A stretch of 64,000 nucleotides of DNA from Microbispora corallina (GTDB lineage Bacteria; Actinomycetota; Actinomycetes; Streptosporangiales; Streptosporangiaceae): the NCBI RefSeq assembly GCF_016863035.1, contig NZ_BOOC01000007.1, forward strand, positions 153,162 through 217,161. The letters run 5' to 3'. Below, one piece after another: positions 8,988 to 18,634 of this stretch. How positions within the stretch are numbered: position 1 is the first letter of the stretch; each line of letters opens with the position of its first letter. The notes below the pieces were generated by a model that saw only the letters and a program-made list of their open reading frames with translations, searched no databases and was not told the origin of the DNA. The translations under genes and the position numbers were made by a program.

Positions 8988-9494
8988 ATGCGCCAAGTCC
9001 TGCTATTGAACGCCACCTACGAGCCGCTGACCACGCTCTCCCTGCACCGGGCCGTGATCTTGGTCCTGAGAGAGAAAGCGGACGTCGTCCACCGCGACGG
9101 GCGCGGCGCGGTTCTGCGCTCGGCCACACGCACGCTGGACGTGCCGTCGGTGATCAGGCTTCGCCGTTATGTCCGCATCCCCTACCGGACGCGCATCCCG
9201 CTCACCCGGGCCGCGCTGATGCGCCGGGACAACTTCCGCTGTGCCTACTGCGGACAGCGGGCGGAGACCATCGACCACGTCATTCCCCGGTCTCGGGGAG
9301 GCCCTCACACCTGGGAGAACTGCGTCGCCTCGTGCATGCCGTGCAACCACAGAAAGGCCGACCGTCTGCTGGAGGAGCTGGGGTGGACGCTGCACGTCCC
9401 CCTGGTGGTGCCACACGGCGCCCACTGGCGGCTCATCGGCGCGCAGCTCGACGGAGACCCTCAGTGGGCGCCCTACCTGGAACCCGCGGCCTGA
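8988..9494 (+). CDS. HNH endonuclease, 168 aa
   Basis: Member of the conserved actinobacterial HNH family that begins MRQVLLLNATYEPL. The nuclease core sits at residues 80-125: CAYCG zinc pair, the TIDHVIPRSRGG histidine strand, the W-N of HTWENCVASC, a second CxxC (CMPC) and the final NHRKAD. The N-terminal domain (RAVILVLREKADVV) is family-specific. GGAGG at 8976-8980 fixes the ATG at 8988. Six bases separate it from the next acetyltransferase gene, so the two are probably co-transcribed. The biological substrate of this widespread family is not established to my knowledge. Confidence 0.93.
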   Translation: MRQVLLLNATYEPLTTLSLHRAVILVLREKADVVHRDGRGAVLRSATRTLDVPSVIRLRRYVRIPYRTRIPLTRAALMRRDNFRCAYCGQRAETIDHVIPRSRGGPHTWENCVASCMPCNHRKADRLLEELGWTLHVPLVVPHGAHWRLIGAQLDGDPQWAPYLEPAA

Positions 9495-9500
9495 TGTGAC

Positions 9501-10316
9501 ATGACCTGGAGGTTCACGTCGGACCCCGGCGAGTTCGCCGAGGTGGCCGAGCCCTGGCTGCTGCGCGATCCCGTGCGCAACACGGTCCCGCTGACCGTGT
9601 CACGCGGGATCCGCGGCGGCCAGTTCGTCGAGGACCCGCTGTTGGGGTGGCTGGAGGAGGGCGGCGACGTGGTGGCCGCCGTCCTCCACACGCCGCCCCG
9701 CCCGCTGCTCCTCGCCGACGTCCCGCTGGGGACGCTGCCGTCGCTGGCGGCCACGCTGATCGAACGGGACCAGGTGATCCCTGGGGTGAGCGGCCCGCTC
9801 GCCGCCGCCGAGGCGTTCGCGCGGGCCTGGTGGCGGCCCGTGCGCGGCCGGAGGTCCGAGCGGCTGTTCCGGCTCGGCACGCTGGAGGCGGCGACCGCGC
9901 CCGGAAAGGCACGGACCGTGCCGGCCGACGAGATCCCGCAGGCCGTCGACTGGTTCCGGGCCTTCCAGCAGGAGGCGCACGTCGAGGCGGGCGCCGACCC
10001 CACCCCCGTCGTCTCCGCACGCGTCAACCGCGAGGAACTGCTCTGGTGGGAGGACGAGGGCCGGCCCGTCTCGCTGGCCGGCGTCTCCGCGCCCATCGCC
10101 GCCATGTCCCGCGTCGGTCCCGTCTACACGCCGCCCGACCTGCGCCGTCGCGGGTACGGCGCGGCCGTCACCCACGCGGCCACCCGTAAGGCGCTGGACG
10201 AGGGGGCGGACGAGGTGCTGCTGTTCACCGACCTCGCCAACCCCACGTCGAACTCCATCTACCGCAAGCTCGGCTACCGCCCCATCGACGACTACGCCAC
10301 GATCCACTTCGCCTGA
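9501..10316 (+). CDS. GNAT family N-acetyltransferase, 271 aa
   Basis: Two-part acetyltransferase. The N-terminal half (PWLLRDPVRNTVPLTVSRGIR, then EGGDVVAAVLHTPPRPLLL) is a GNAT-like lobe without an acetyl-CoA loop; the C-terminal half is a canonical GNAT core with SRVGPVYTPPDLRRRGYGAA (R-R-G-Y-G loop) and NSIYRKLGYRPIDDYA. Such proteins often act on amino groups of small molecules or proteins. It follows the HNH gene by 6 bp, and the pair may be an operon. Confidence 0.92.
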   Translation: MTWRFTSDPGEFAEVAEPWLLRDPVRNTVPLTVSRGIRGGQFVEDPLLGWLEEGGDVVAAVLHTPPRPLLLADVPLGTLPSLAATLIERDQVIPGVSGPLAAAEAFARAWWRPVRGRRSERLFRLGTLEAATAPGKARTVPADEIPQAVDWFRAFQQEAHVEAGADPTPVVSARVNREELLWWEDEGRPVSLAGVSAPIAAMSRVGPVYTPPDLRRRGYGAAVTHAATRKALDEGADEVLLFTDLANPTSNSIYRKLGYRPIDDYATIHFA

Positions 10317-10493
10317 GAACCGCGGTCCGCCCGTACCGCGGCAGGCGGCACGGCCGGGCTGGGCCATCGGATCGCGGAACGTGAGGGGCGGGCCCGCCCT
10401 CGGTGGTGGCCGAGGTGTGAGTTGCGGCCGGCCACTGGTGATGGTGGGGAGGGGTCATGCGGCCGGCGGCGATCCGGCCGTACATTAGGGGGC

Positions 10494-10712
10494 ATGCCAC
10501 GCTACGACTACCGGTGCCGCGCGTGCGGCTCGACCTTCGAGCTCAACCGGCCCATGGCCGAGGCCAACTCTCCCGCGACCTGTCCCTCCGGGCACGGCGA
10601 CACGGTGAAGCTGCTGTCGACGGTCGCCGTCACCGGCAAGGCGGGCGCCGGCCCCGCCCCCCGCGGATCCTCAGGCGGCGGGTGCTGCGGCGGCGGCTGC
10701 TGCGCCGGTTGA
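10494..10712 (+). CDS. FmdB-type zinc ribbon protein, 72 aa
   Basis: Small zinc-binding protein of the FmdB/CxxC family. Begins MPRYDYRCRACGSTFEL, with the first zinc pair C-x-x-C at residues 8-11, followed by a half-knuckle CPSGHGD, where the second zinc ligands are Cys and His rather than the usual CxxC. The tail is unusual: a Ser/Gly linker then GGGCCGGGCCAG with four cysteines, common in actinobacterial FmdB proteins. The ATG at 10494 has TTAGGGGGC upstream. Function is unknown; related proteins are proposed regulators or metallochaperones. Confidence 0.87.
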   Translation: MPRYDYRCRACGSTFELNRPMAEANSPATCPSGHGDTVKLLSTVAVTGKAGAGPAPRGSSGGGCCGGGCCAG

Positions 10713-10740
10713 CCGCCCGGCACAGCCGATCCGGGAACGA

Positions 10741-10953
10741 GACCCGGATGGCGCCGCCTCCCCCGTAGGGAGACGAGGGCGGGGCCCCGGGCCCCGGAGC
10801 CGCGACCCGGATGGCGCCGCCTTCCCGGTAGGGAGACGAGGGCGACGCCGACGACGGTAGCCCCGGGCCCCGGAAGGCGCCGCCTTCCCGGTAGGGGGAC
10901 GAGGACGATGCCGAGGGCGGTGAGCCCGGCCCCGGATGGGCTGCTTCCCGGGG
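10741..10953. repeat. 63-bp tandem repeat, about 3.4 copies
   Basis: Units start at 10741, 10804, 10867 and (partial) 10929. The first 40 bases are best conserved: GACCCGGATGGCGCCGCCTC-type opening, then CCCGGTAGGGAGACGAGGGC; copies differ at a few bases. It fills the gap between two converging genes (zinc ribbon and WYL protein). The period is a multiple of three, but no ribosome-binding site or plausible protein goes with it. It looks like a small minisatellite. Confidence 0.8.
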
Positions 10954-10968
10954 CCGAGGCTCACCACG

Positions 10969-11496
10969 TCAGGCGACGGCGGGGGTGAAGTCGCCGCCGG
11001 AGCCCGGGCCGGAGGCGGCGCCGGGACGGGCCCGGCGCTGGAAGGGCAGGTAGCGCTGGGGGAGATGCGGCCGGCTCGGCAGGTCGGTCGGCTCGACCGC
11101 CACGATGCGGTCGAAGCGGAAGGCCCTGATTCCCCGGCGCATGCGGCACCAGCCCACCAGGTACCAGAACTCGCCGTGAACCAGGCAGGTCACCGGCTCG
11201 ACGTCGCGGACCGTGAGACGGCCGTCGGCGTCGTGGTACTGGATCCGGACGACGAGCCGGGCGGTGATGGCGTTGGCCACGGCGCGGGCGCGCCGGGCGA
11301 CGTCGGTCGGCAGCGGTGTGGTCAGCGTTTGCAGGGTCGTGGCGATGACGTCGTCGTTGAGGTCGAGGTGCGCGAAGGCGTGGCGCAGCCCGCGGCGGGC
11401 CGTGACCGACTGCGGGCCCGCCCCGAGGTGGGCGAGCGACAGCGCGAGGGCGGCGAGCTCCTCGGCCGTCAGCGAGTGCCGTGTGACGTTGGCCAT
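10969..11496 (-). CDS. WYL-domain protein lacking the HTH, 175 aa
   Basis: Corresponds to the middle and C-terminal part of YafY-type regulators. Residues 70-140 form the WYL domain (VRIQYHDADGRLTVRDVEPV, WYLVGWCRMRRGIRAFRFDRI), a ligand-sensing fold. The N-terminal winged helix of the usual 320-residue protein is absent, and the sequence upstream of the ATG does not restore it in this frame. The chain ends in a Gly/Pro/Arg-rich tail. It might bind a ligand and partner with another regulator, or be a truncated gene that is still open. The start ATG 11496 is the only obvious one. Confidence 0.75.
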   Translation of the reverse strand: MANVTRHSLTAEELAALALSLAHLGAGPQSVTARRGLRHAFAHLDLNDDVIATTLQTLTTPLPTDVARRARAVANAITARLVVRIQYHDADGRLTVRDVEPVTCLVHGEFWYLVGWCRMRRGIRAFRFDRIVAVEPTDLPSRPHLPQRYLPFQRRARPGAASGPGSGGDFTPAVA

Positions 11497-11698
11497 ACCT
11501 CGACCATAACGACGAGGACCGACATTTTTCCGAACGCGTTCTCGGAAAAGCGCCTGTCCTGACGGCCAGTTCTGCCTAACGGAACAGCCCGCTCAGGTCC
11601 CGCCGCCGCCACCCACCGGCGCGACCGGCCAGGCGCCGACCGGGAGCCGGCGCCGAGGCGCCCGGCCCTCTACCGCAAGGGATACGGCCCAGCTCTCC

Positions 11699-13537
11699 CT
11701 ACCGGGACAGCTGGCTCAGGTCCCGGGAGGCGCCGGTCGACGCGGAGGTCGTGAGCGCGGCGTACGCCTGCAGCGCCGCGGAGACCGGGCGGCGCCGGTC
11801 GCGCGGCCGGTAGCCGCCGAGCTCCCGCACCACCTTCTCGCGGCGGGCGGCGAGCACGTCCTCGGGCACCTTGAGCTCGATCGAGCGGCCCGGGATGTCG
11901 ATCTCGACGATGTCGCCGTCCTCGACCAGGCCGATGATCCCGCCCTCGGCGGCCTCGGGGGAGACGTGGCCGATGGACAGGCCCGACGTGCCGCCGGAGA
12001 ACCGGCCGTCCGTGATCAGCGCGCACGCCTTGCCGAGCCCGCGGCCCTTCAGGAAGCTCGTCGGGTAGAGCATCTCCTGCATGCCCGGGCCGCCCTTGGG
12101 GCCCTCGTAGCGGATGACGACGACGTCGCCCTCCTTGACCCGCTTCGCCAGGATGCCGTCGACGGCGTCCTCCTGCGACTCGAAGACCACGGCAGGGCCG
12201 GAGAACCGCCAGATCGACTCGTCCACGCCGGCGGTCTTCACCACGCAGCCGTCCTGGGCGATGTTGCCGTACAGCACGGCGAGGCCGCCGTCGCGGGTGT
12301 AGGCGTGCTCCACGTCGCGGATGCAGCCCTCCGACCGGTCGAGGTCGAGGTCGTCCCACCGCGCGTCCTGCGAGTAGGCCTTGACGGTCCGGACGTTGCC
12401 CGGCGCGGCGTGCCACAGCTCCATGGCCTCGTCGGTGACCTGCGGGGACTTCGGGTCCCAGGCGGCCAGGTGCTCCTGCAGGGAGGAGGCGTGGATGCTG
12501 TGGACGTCGCGGTGCAGCAGGCCGCCGCGGTCGAGCTCGCCCAGGATGGCGGGGATGCCGCCGGCGCGGTGCACGTCCTCGACGTGGTACTTCGCCGTGG
12601 CCGGGGCGACCTTGCACAGGCACGGCACCCGCAGCGACAGCTCGTTGATCTCCTTGAGCCCGAAGTCGACGCCGGCCTCGCGGGCGGCGGCGAGCAGGTG
12701 GAGGATCGTGTTGGTCGAGCCGCCCATCGCGACGTCGAGGGCCATGGCGTTCTCGAAGGCGTCGCGGGTGGCGATGCTGCGCGGCAGCACCGACTCGTCG
12801 TCCTGCTCGTAGTAGCGCCGGGTGATGTCGACGACCGCGCGGCCGGCGTCCTCGAACAGGGTCTTGCGGGCCTTGTGGGTGGCCAGGATCGTGCCGTTGC
12901 CGGGCAGCGCCAGCCCGATGGCCTCGGTGAGGCAGTTCATCGAGTTGGCCGTGAACATGCCGCTGCAGGACCCGCAGGTCGGGCAAGCGTTCTCCTCGAG
13001 CTCCAGCAGCTCGGCGTCGGAGACGCTGTCGTCGGCCGCCGCGATCATCGGGTCGATGAGGTCGAGCTTCTTGCCCGGGATCTTGCCGGCCTCCATCGGG
13101 CCGCCGGACACGAAGACGGTGGGGATGTTGAGCCGGAAGGCCGCCAGCAGCATGCCGGGCGTGATCTTGTCGCAGTTGGAGACGCAGATCAGCGCGTCCG
13201 CGCAGTGGGCGTTGACCATGTACTCGACCGCGTCGGCGATCAGCTCGCGGGACGGCAGCGAGTAGAGCATCCCGCCGTGGCCCATCGCGATGCCGTCGTC
13301 GACCGCGATCGTGTTGAACTCCCGCGGGATGGCCCCCGCCTCGCGCACGGCGGCCGAGACCACGTCGCCCACCTCGCGCAGGTGCACGTGACCGGGGACG
13401 AACTGCGTGTAGCTGTTGGCCACCGCGACGATCGGCTTGCCGAGGTCTCCGCCGGCTACGCCCGTGGCCCGGAGCAGGGCCCGGGCACCGGCCATGTTCC
13501 TGCCGTGCGTGACCGTACGAGACCTGAGGGCGGGCAT
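11699..13537 (-). CDS. ilvD: Dihydroxy-acid dehydratase, 612 aa
   Basis: Third enzyme of valine/isoleucine synthesis: dehydrates 2,3-dihydroxy-acids to 2-oxo-acids and supplies pantothenate precursors. It is the E. coli-like type, with [32 protein letters not shown] and the iron-sulfur ligands around Cys122 (NCDKITPGM) and [11 protein letters not shown] (185-195). Full family length. ATG 13537 is followed at once by [21 protein letters not shown], the normal N-terminus. It stands alone, not with ilvB/N/C, and is preceded by the leftward NERD gene, 75 bp away. Confidence 0.97.
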   Translation of the reverse strand: MPALRSRTVTHGRNMAGARALLRATGVAGGDLGKPIVAVANSYTQFVPGHVHLREVGDVVSAAVREAGAIPREFNTIAVDDGIAMGHGGMLYSLPSRELIADAVEYMVNAHCADALICVSNCDKITPGMLLAAFRLNIPTVFVSGGPMEAGKIPGKKLDLIDPMIAAADDSVSDAELLELEENACPTCGSCSGMFTANSMNCLTEAIGLALPGNGTILATHKARKTLFEDAGRAVVDITRRYYEQDDESVLPRSIATRDAFENAMALDVAMGGSTNTILHLLAAAREAGVDFGLKEINELSLRVPCLCKVAPATAKYHVEDVHRAGGIPAILGELDRGGLLHRDVHSIHASSLQEHLAAWDPKSPQVTDEAMELWHAAPGNVRTVKAYSQDARWDDLDLDRSEGCIRDVEHAYTRDGGLAVLYGNIAQDGCVVKTAGVDESIWRFSGPAVVFESQEDAVDGILAKRVKEGDVVVIRYEGPKGGPGMQEMLYPTSFLKGRGLGKACALITDGRFSGGTSGLSIGHVSPEAAEGGIIGLVEDGDIVEIDIPGRSIELKVPEDVLAARREKVVRELGGYRPRDRRRPVSAALQAYAALTTSASTGASRDLSQLSR

Positions 13538-13612
13538 GGGCGGACTCCCATCCGAAGACTACGAGTCTTCAAATGGTACGACCACCGCCCGCCTGCCGAG
13601 ACCGGCAGTCCA

Positions 13613-14455
13613 CTACTCGGGATAACGCGGCGGCAGCACCCGCTCGGCGGCCCGGTGGATCGACTCGATCTCCGCCGTGGTGAGGGACCGCTCCCGCTTG
13701 GTGATCCACCTGCGGACCAGTCCGCCGGAGAACACGTCCACGTCACGGATGTTGAGGATGCGCCAGGGGATCGCCGGGCCGTAGATCGCCAGCGACGGGA
13801 CGACCGTGATCTCGCGCCCGAGGGCCTTGCTGATCAGGTCGCTGGCCTGGGCGGCCTCCCACCGGGCCTCGTCGAGCCGGGGCTTCTGGTTGAACGGCCC
13901 GTGGAACAGCTTGCGGTGCGACTGCACCCGCACGGGAAGCCGTTTGTCCCACTTCTCGGAGTCCACGGCGTATACGCCGGTGGGTCCGACGACGAGGTGG
14001 TCGATCTGCGCCTCGCTGCCCGGGATGGCCCGCGCGTGCAGCGTCCGGTACCCGCTGCGCTCCAGCTTGCGGAGCTGACCCTCGGTGCGCCGCTCGGCGG
14101 CCGAGGCGCGCCGCCAGGCCGGCACCGACGACACGGTCCGCGCGCGGTAGATCGCGTCGGCGATGAACGCGAGGACGCCCACCGTGAGGCCGAGCCGCCA
14201 GCTTCCCAGCAGCACGCCGAAGACGACGGCGGCCACGACCGCGACCAGCATGCGGCGGCGCAGATGGCGATACCGCGGGTCTCTCAGCAGCGTGCGGAGG
14301 GACGCGCGTTCCACTGGCGCGTACGTCGTCGTAGACGCTGGGGCGTCAGCGGGCGTCGAGGGGCTCTCCGCCCGCTCCGACGTGTGGTCACTCACCCAGA
14401 TTGGTGACGTATTGTGACCGTCTTCTGGCGCTAGACCGGTATCCACATCACTCAC
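13613..14455 (-). CDS. NERD-domain membrane protein, 280 aa
   Basis: Nuclease-related-domain protein. An N-terminal hydrophilic Ser/Thr/Pro stretch (1-65) precedes two close membrane helices (about 70-105: MLVAVVAAVVFGVLLGSW and LGLTVGVLAFIADAIY). The NERD domain follows, with RRTEGQLRKL, SEAQIDHLVVGPTGVYAVDS and the DSEKW lysine; the E...D...Q/E-x-K arrangement of a restriction-like nuclease is recognisable, though here SEKW replaces the more usual ExK. Role unknown; NERD proteins are proposed to act on DNA or RNA. It is divergent from the amidase. Confidence 0.85.
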   Translation of the reverse strand: MSDVDTGLAPEDGHNTSPIWVSDHTSERAESPSTPADAPASTTTYAPVERASLRTLLRDPRYRHLRRRMLVAVVAAVVFGVLLGSWRLGLTVGVLAFIADAIYRARTVSSVPAWRRASAAERRTEGQLRKLERSGYRTLHARAIPGSEAQIDHLVVGPTGVYAVDSEKWDKRLPVRVQSHRKLFHGPFNQKPRLDEARWEAAQASDLISKALGREITVVPSLAIYGPAIPWRILNIRDVDVFSGGLVRRWITKRERSLTTAEIESIHRAAERVLPPRYPE

Positions 14456-14590
14456 GGTAGTTGAGCCGTCAGTGCCTTGCCTAGTGTTGGATGGTTCATA
14501 CTTTTGTGGCCTGCTTCTGCCGATTCGCAGGGCCCGGACACGGGTATCCTCTCTAGATATCTGCGTCCAGGGGGCCTACCGTTCAGTAGC

Positions 14591-16018
14591 GTGGCGCACA
14601 TTCATGATCTTACCGCTCTCGAGCAGGCCCACGCCGTACGAAAGCGGGAACTGTCCCCCGTAGAGATCACGCAGCACTACCTGGAGCGCATCGAGCGGCT
14701 CGGCTCCGGCCTCGGCGCGTTCGTCACCGTGACGGGCGACCGGGCGCTGGCGCAGGCTCGCGAGCAGGAGGCCCGGCTCGCCGCCGCCGACCCCGGCGAC
14801 CTGCCGCCGCTGCTCGGGGTGCCCGTCCCCATCAAGGACCTCAACCTCGTCAAGGACGTGCCGATCTACTTCGGCTCGGCGACGTACGAGGGGTTCGTGG
14901 CGCCGGTGGACGACAGCGTGGTCGAGCGGCTGAGGGACGCCGGGACGATCATGCTGGGCAAGACGAGCACCCCCGAGTTCGGCCTGCCGTGCTACACCGA
15001 GACCTATGTGAACGAGCCCGCCCGCACGCCCTGGGACCCGTCCAGGTCCGCCGGCGGGTCGAGCGGCGGCGCCGCCGCGGCCGTGGCCGCCGGTCTCGCG
15101 CCCGCCGCGCAGGGGAGCGACGGCGCCGGGTCGATCCGCATCCCCGCCTCCGTCTGCGGCCTGTACGGCATCAAGCCCACCCGCGGCCGGATCTCGTTCG
15201 CGCCGATCGTGCCCGACCTCGCCGGCCTGTCCACGAACGGGCCGATCACCCGGACCGTGGCCGACGCCGCCGCGCTGCTCGACGTCATGGCCCACAACAA
15301 CCCCGGCGACCTCTACTGGGCGCCGCCTCCCGCGCTGGGCTCGTTCTCCGCCTACGTCGGCAGGGAGCCGGGCCGGATGCGGATCGCGCGGTACGCCACC
15401 CCCGTCGTCCCGGGTGCCGAGGTCCACCCCGACGTGCTGGCCGCGTACGAGAGCGCGTCGGCGGTGCTGGAGTCGCTCGGGCACGAGGTCGTGGAGATCT
15501 CCGCGCCGTTCGGCGCGGACATGGTGCCGGAGTTCGTGAAGCTGTGGTTCAGCTTCTCCTGCATGCATCCGGTCGCCCCGGAGCTGGAGCCGAAGTTGCG
15601 CCCGCTGACCGCCTGGCTGCGCGAGCGGGGCGACGCCGTCACGGCGCCCGAGTTCCTCCAGGCCCAGTCGGCCCTGCAGCTCGCCACCCGGTTCGCGATG
15701 CTCGTGACCGACGAGTACGACGCGGTGCTCACCCCGACCGTCACGCAGCCGCCGGTGCCGGTCGGCTGGTTCGAGGACGTCGACTCGCCTGAGGAGACGT
15801 TCGAGCGGATGAAGCGCTTCGCGCCGTTCGCGGCGATGTACAACGTGAGCGGCCAGCCCGCGGTCAACCTGCCCCTCTACTGGACGCCCGACGGCCTGCC
15901 GATCGGGGTCATGCTGGCCGGCAGGTTCGGCGACGAGGGGACGCTGATCTCGCTGTCGTCGCAGGTGGAGCAGTCCGTGGGCGGGTTCTGGGGGGACCGC
16001 AGGCCGCCCGTGTGGTAG
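14591..16018 (+). CDS. Amidase signature family enzyme, 475 aa
   Basis: Hydrolyses amide bonds by the Ser-Ser-Lys triad: Lys in PVPIKDLNLVKD, first Ser in RSAGGSSGGAAAAVAAG, nucleophile in GSDGAGSIRIPAS. The order and spacing match the amidase-signature family (GatA-like fold) but length and C-terminus fit a stand-alone amidase, not GatA of the tRNA amidotransferase. The GTG at 14591 gives the usual VAHIHDLTALEQA opening. The substrate is unknown. Its gene is convergent with the DUF2207 gene, 13 bp apart. Confidence 0.92.
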   Translation: MAHIHDLTALEQAHAVRKRELSPVEITQHYLERIERLGSGLGAFVTVTGDRALAQAREQEARLAAADPGDLPPLLGVPVPIKDLNLVKDVPIYFGSATYEGFVAPVDDSVVERLRDAGTIMLGKTSTPEFGLPCYTETYVNEPARTPWDPSRSAGGSSGGAAAAVAAGLAPAAQGSDGAGSIRIPASVCGLYGIKPTRGRISFAPIVPDLAGLSTNGPITRTVADAAALLDVMAHNNPGDLYWAPPPALGSFSAYVGREPGRMRIARYATPVVPGAEVHPDVLAAYESASAVLESLGHEVVEISAPFGADMVPEFVKLWFSFSCMHPVAPELEPKLRPLTAWLRERGDAVTAPEFLQAQSALQLATRFAMLVTDEYDAVLTPTVTQPPVPVGWFEDVDSPEETFERMKRFAPFAAMYNVSGQPAVNLPLYWTPDGLPIGVMLAGRFGDEGTLISLSSQVEQSVGGFWGDRRPPVW

Positions 16019-16031
16019 CCGGCTGACCCTG

Positions 16032-17867
16032 TCACGCCTCCGACAGCCGGGCGGCCGCCGTACGGGCCAGGTCGATGAGCGGGCCGGGCGGCGGCGGCCC
16101 GGAGGGGGACGAGACGGCGATGGCGAAGGTGCCCCTGCCCGTCTGGGCGGACACCAGGCCCGGGTACAGCATCGCGCCGGTGCCGACCCCGGGCACGGGC
16201 CGTCCCTGCGTCCGGGTCGCCAGGTGGCCGAGGACCATCAGGTAGCGGGACCGCAGCCCGGTGGCGGCGTGGACGTCGACCCGCACGCCCGCCCCGCACT
16301 CGTACCGGCACGACGCCACCTCCAGCCACGGCGGCGCGGGGGGCGGGCCGTCGTAGGACACGGGACCGGTCACGTCGATGCCCAGGGCCCGCTTGAGGTC
16401 GGCCGGCGTCACGAGGTCCGCGGGCCGCGGCAGGTCCCTCCCGCCCCGGCCCGTCCTGAGGCCGGGGAGGACCTTGACCTGGGCGAGGTTCTCCGGGGCG
16501 TCGACGAGGTGCTCGCCCGTGTCGTCGTAGCGCTCGGCCCCCGCCGTCCGCGACCGCTCCACGACCTCGATCTGCCTGATCCAGCCCAGCCGCCTGCCGG
16601 CGAGCGCCCGCACCCGGTCGCCCTCGTTCAGGCCGTGCCACATCTCCTCGTCCAGGCCGAGGGCGCGCACCTCACGGGAGCGGCCCTCGTCGACGGCGCA
16701 CCAGTACGTCCACTTCGGGTTGTCGTCGCCCTTCGTCCCCGACTGGAACCGGCGCAGCCGTACGACCTGGCCCTCGACGGTCGCCGGGGTGCCGAGGTCG
16801 GAGAGGGCGTAGACGATCGGCAGGCCGGCGATCGCGGCCCCCACGAGCAGCGCCCCAGGCGTCGCGAGCCCGTCGGGCCACAGGTCGAACGCGGAGGCGA
16901 CGATCAGCAGGATCCAGGTCCAGAAGCCCGCGAAGAACCCGGCGGCCAGGCCCCGGCCGATCGTGGGCAGCGGCTTGCGGCCCCACAGCAGCCGCGACGG
17001 GTACCGCACCTCCACCACGTGCCACATGCCGCCGTAGTCGGACCAGGCCCGCCTGTCGTCGGCGGGCGTGCTGACCGGCAGGCTGGTCACGGCCCGCGGG
17101 GCGAGGCCGAGGGCCGCGGCGTACGCCAGGTGGCGGCCCCAGATCGTGACCGACGCCGCCGGCTGCTCGGCGAACCGCCCGGCCGACAGGTGCTCGCGCA
17201 CGCCGAGCCAGTGGGCCGCCGCCCGGGCGCCGCGTTCGGTTCCGCGCTCGCCGTTCAGCCTGCTCATCAGGCTCACGAGCAGCGCGAACGACACGATGGC
17301 CGCGCCGAGGCCGCCCTCGTGCCTGCTGTCGGTGAAGGTCACCGCGGCCCCGGTCGCCGCGGCCGGCACGACGGCCGCCGCCGTCAGGAGCGCGGCGTGC
17401 GCCCTGCTCCACCGGGGCCGCGACAGGCCCTGCTCACGGGCGTCGACGATGACCTTCTTGCGGAAGCTCTTCCACCAGCGGCCGAGGTTGCGCGAGCCCT
17501 CGGCCAGCGCGCCGGTCGCCACCACGCCGTCGACGGCCAGTGAGCGGACGTGCTCGAGCACCAGCCGCTCGTACGGCCGCAGACCGGTGGGCTCGTCGCG
17601 GCGCAGCCGGACGAGGGACAGCTCCGGGCCGATCTCCTCGATCTGCACGGCGCCACGGGCGGCCAGATCCAGCAGGGTCGCCGACGGGGCCTCGTCGCAC
17701 AGCCGCCAGCCGCCCGTGATCAGGTCGACCACGGCGGGGGACTGCTCGGCCAGCTCGCCCGTGGGCGGCCCGGCCTCGACCTCGGGGTTGCGCGTCGCGA
17801 CGGCGAGCGCGAGAAGGAGCAGCAGCCACAGGCCGGCGGCGCCGGCGGCCGCGAACCACCAGGCCAT
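16032..17867 (-). CDS. DUF2207-like membrane protein, 611 aa
   Basis: Predicted membrane protein that partners LemA. Residues 1-25 are a membrane anchor (AAGLWLLLLLALAVATRN). A globular part follows (WRLCDEAPSATLLDLAARGA, the diagnostic repeat of this family), then two helix pairs (about 165-205 and 310-360, including FAGFWTWILLIVASAF). The C-terminal 230 residues are soluble and contain two Cys (SCRYECGAGV). ATG 17867 lies 2 bp after the lemA stop, so the genes form an operon. Biochemical function is unknown. Confidence 0.85.
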   Translation of the reverse strand: MAWWFAAAGAAGLWLLLLLALAVATRNPEVEAGPPTGELAEQSPAVVDLITGGWRLCDEAPSATLLDLAARGAVQIEEIGPELSLVRLRRDEPTGLRPYERLVLEHVRSLAVDGVVATGALAEGSRNLGRWWKSFRKKVIVDAREQGLSRPRWSRAHAALLTAAAVVPAAATGAAVTFTDSRHEGGLGAAIVSFALLVSLMSRLNGERGTERGARAAAHWLGVREHLSAGRFAEQPAASVTIWGRHLAYAAALGLAPRAVTSLPVSTPADDRRAWSDYGGMWHVVEVRYPSRLLWGRKPLPTIGRGLAAGFFAGFWTWILLIVASAFDLWPDGLATPGALLVGAAIAGLPIVYALSDLGTPATVEGQVVRLRRFQSGTKGDDNPKWTYWCAVDEGRSREVRALGLDEEMWHGLNEGDRVRALAGRRLGWIRQIEVVERSRTAGAERYDDTGEHLVDAPENLAQVKVLPGLRTGRGGRDLPRPADLVTPADLKRALGIDVTGPVSYDGPPPAPPWLEVASCRYECGAGVRVDVHAATGLRSRYLMVLGHLATRTQGRPVPGVGTGAMLYPGLVSAQTGRGTFAIAVSSPSGPPPPGPLIDLARTAAARLSEA

Positions 17868-17869
17868 CG

Positions 17870-18421
17870 CTAGAACCGGACCTGGACGGGGCCGCGCTCC
17901 TCGCCCGGCGCCTGGAAGTACTCGCGGGGGATGAACCCGGTCATGCCGGCGACGATGTTCGCCGGGACCGTCTGGATCGCGTTGTTGTAGGTCAGCACCG
18001 CGTCGTTGTAGTACTGCCGGGAGTAGGCGATCCGGTTCTCGGTCGCGGCGAGCTCCTCCTGGAGCTCGGAGAAGTTCCGGCTGGCCTTGAGGTCGGGGTA
18101 GGCCTCGGCGACGGCGAAGAGGCTCTTGAGCGCGCCCGACAGCATGTTCTCCGCGGCGGCGCGGTCGGCCGGGCCGCGGGCGCCGATGGCCTGCGCGCGG
18201 GCCGCGATCACGGCGTCGAGGGTCTGCCGCTCGTGGGCCGCGTAGCCCTTCACGGTCTCGACCAGGTTGGGGATGAGGTCGTACCGCCGCTTGAGCTGGA
18301 CGTCGATCTGCGCCCACGCGTTGTCCACGGCGTTGCGGCCGCGGACCAGGCGGTTGTAGACGGAGACGAGCATCACGGTCAGGGCGGCCACGACGGCGCC
18401 GGCGACGAGTGCTGAGATCAC
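17870..18421 (-). CDS. lemA: LemA family protein, 183 aa
   Basis: Membrane-anchored helical protein. An N-terminal helix (ISALVAGAVVAALTVMLVSVYN) is followed by the family signature NAVDNAWAQIDVQLKRRYDLIPNL-type segment, then long helices (SELQEELAATENRIAYSRQYY) and the terminal TGFIPREYFQAPG. The GTG at 18421 has AGGAGG five bases upstream and gives the normal start; a frame extending to 18505 adds non-family sequence. First gene of a two-gene operon with the DUF2207 protein. LemA/DUF2207 pairs are widespread; their role in the envelope is not settled. Confidence 0.93.
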   Translation of the reverse strand: MISALVAGAVVAALTVMLVSVYNRLVRGRNAVDNAWAQIDVQLKRRYDLIPNLVETVKGYAAHERQTLDAVIAARAQAIGARGPADRAAAENMLSGALKSLFAVAEAYPDLKASRNFSELQEELAATENRIAYSRQYYNDAVLTYNNAIQTVPANIVAGMTGFIPREYFQAPGEERGPVQVRF

Positions 18422-18634
18422 GGTGGCCTCCTGGGGGGACGGCGGACCCGGGCGGCCCACGGTGTGAATGCCCGGCGTCCCCATCCCACCGCGAGGGGCT
18501 TGCACCGCGCTTGCGCAGTGCTTTCACCTGCCACAACACCGTCAGAACAGGCGCCGGAGAGACACCGGAGAGACACCGGAGAGACGCCGCGAGGGCCCGG
18601 CGCGCAGGCCGGGCCCTCGTCCAGGAGAAGCGGG

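Noticed and set aside
10741..10953. CRISPR array
   Set aside because: Repeat units are contiguous 63-bp tandems with no unique spacers and no cas genes nearby.
14591..16018. GatA subunit of the glutamyl-tRNA amidotransferase
   Set aside because: No gatB/gatC nearby and the C-terminus and length are those of a general amidase.
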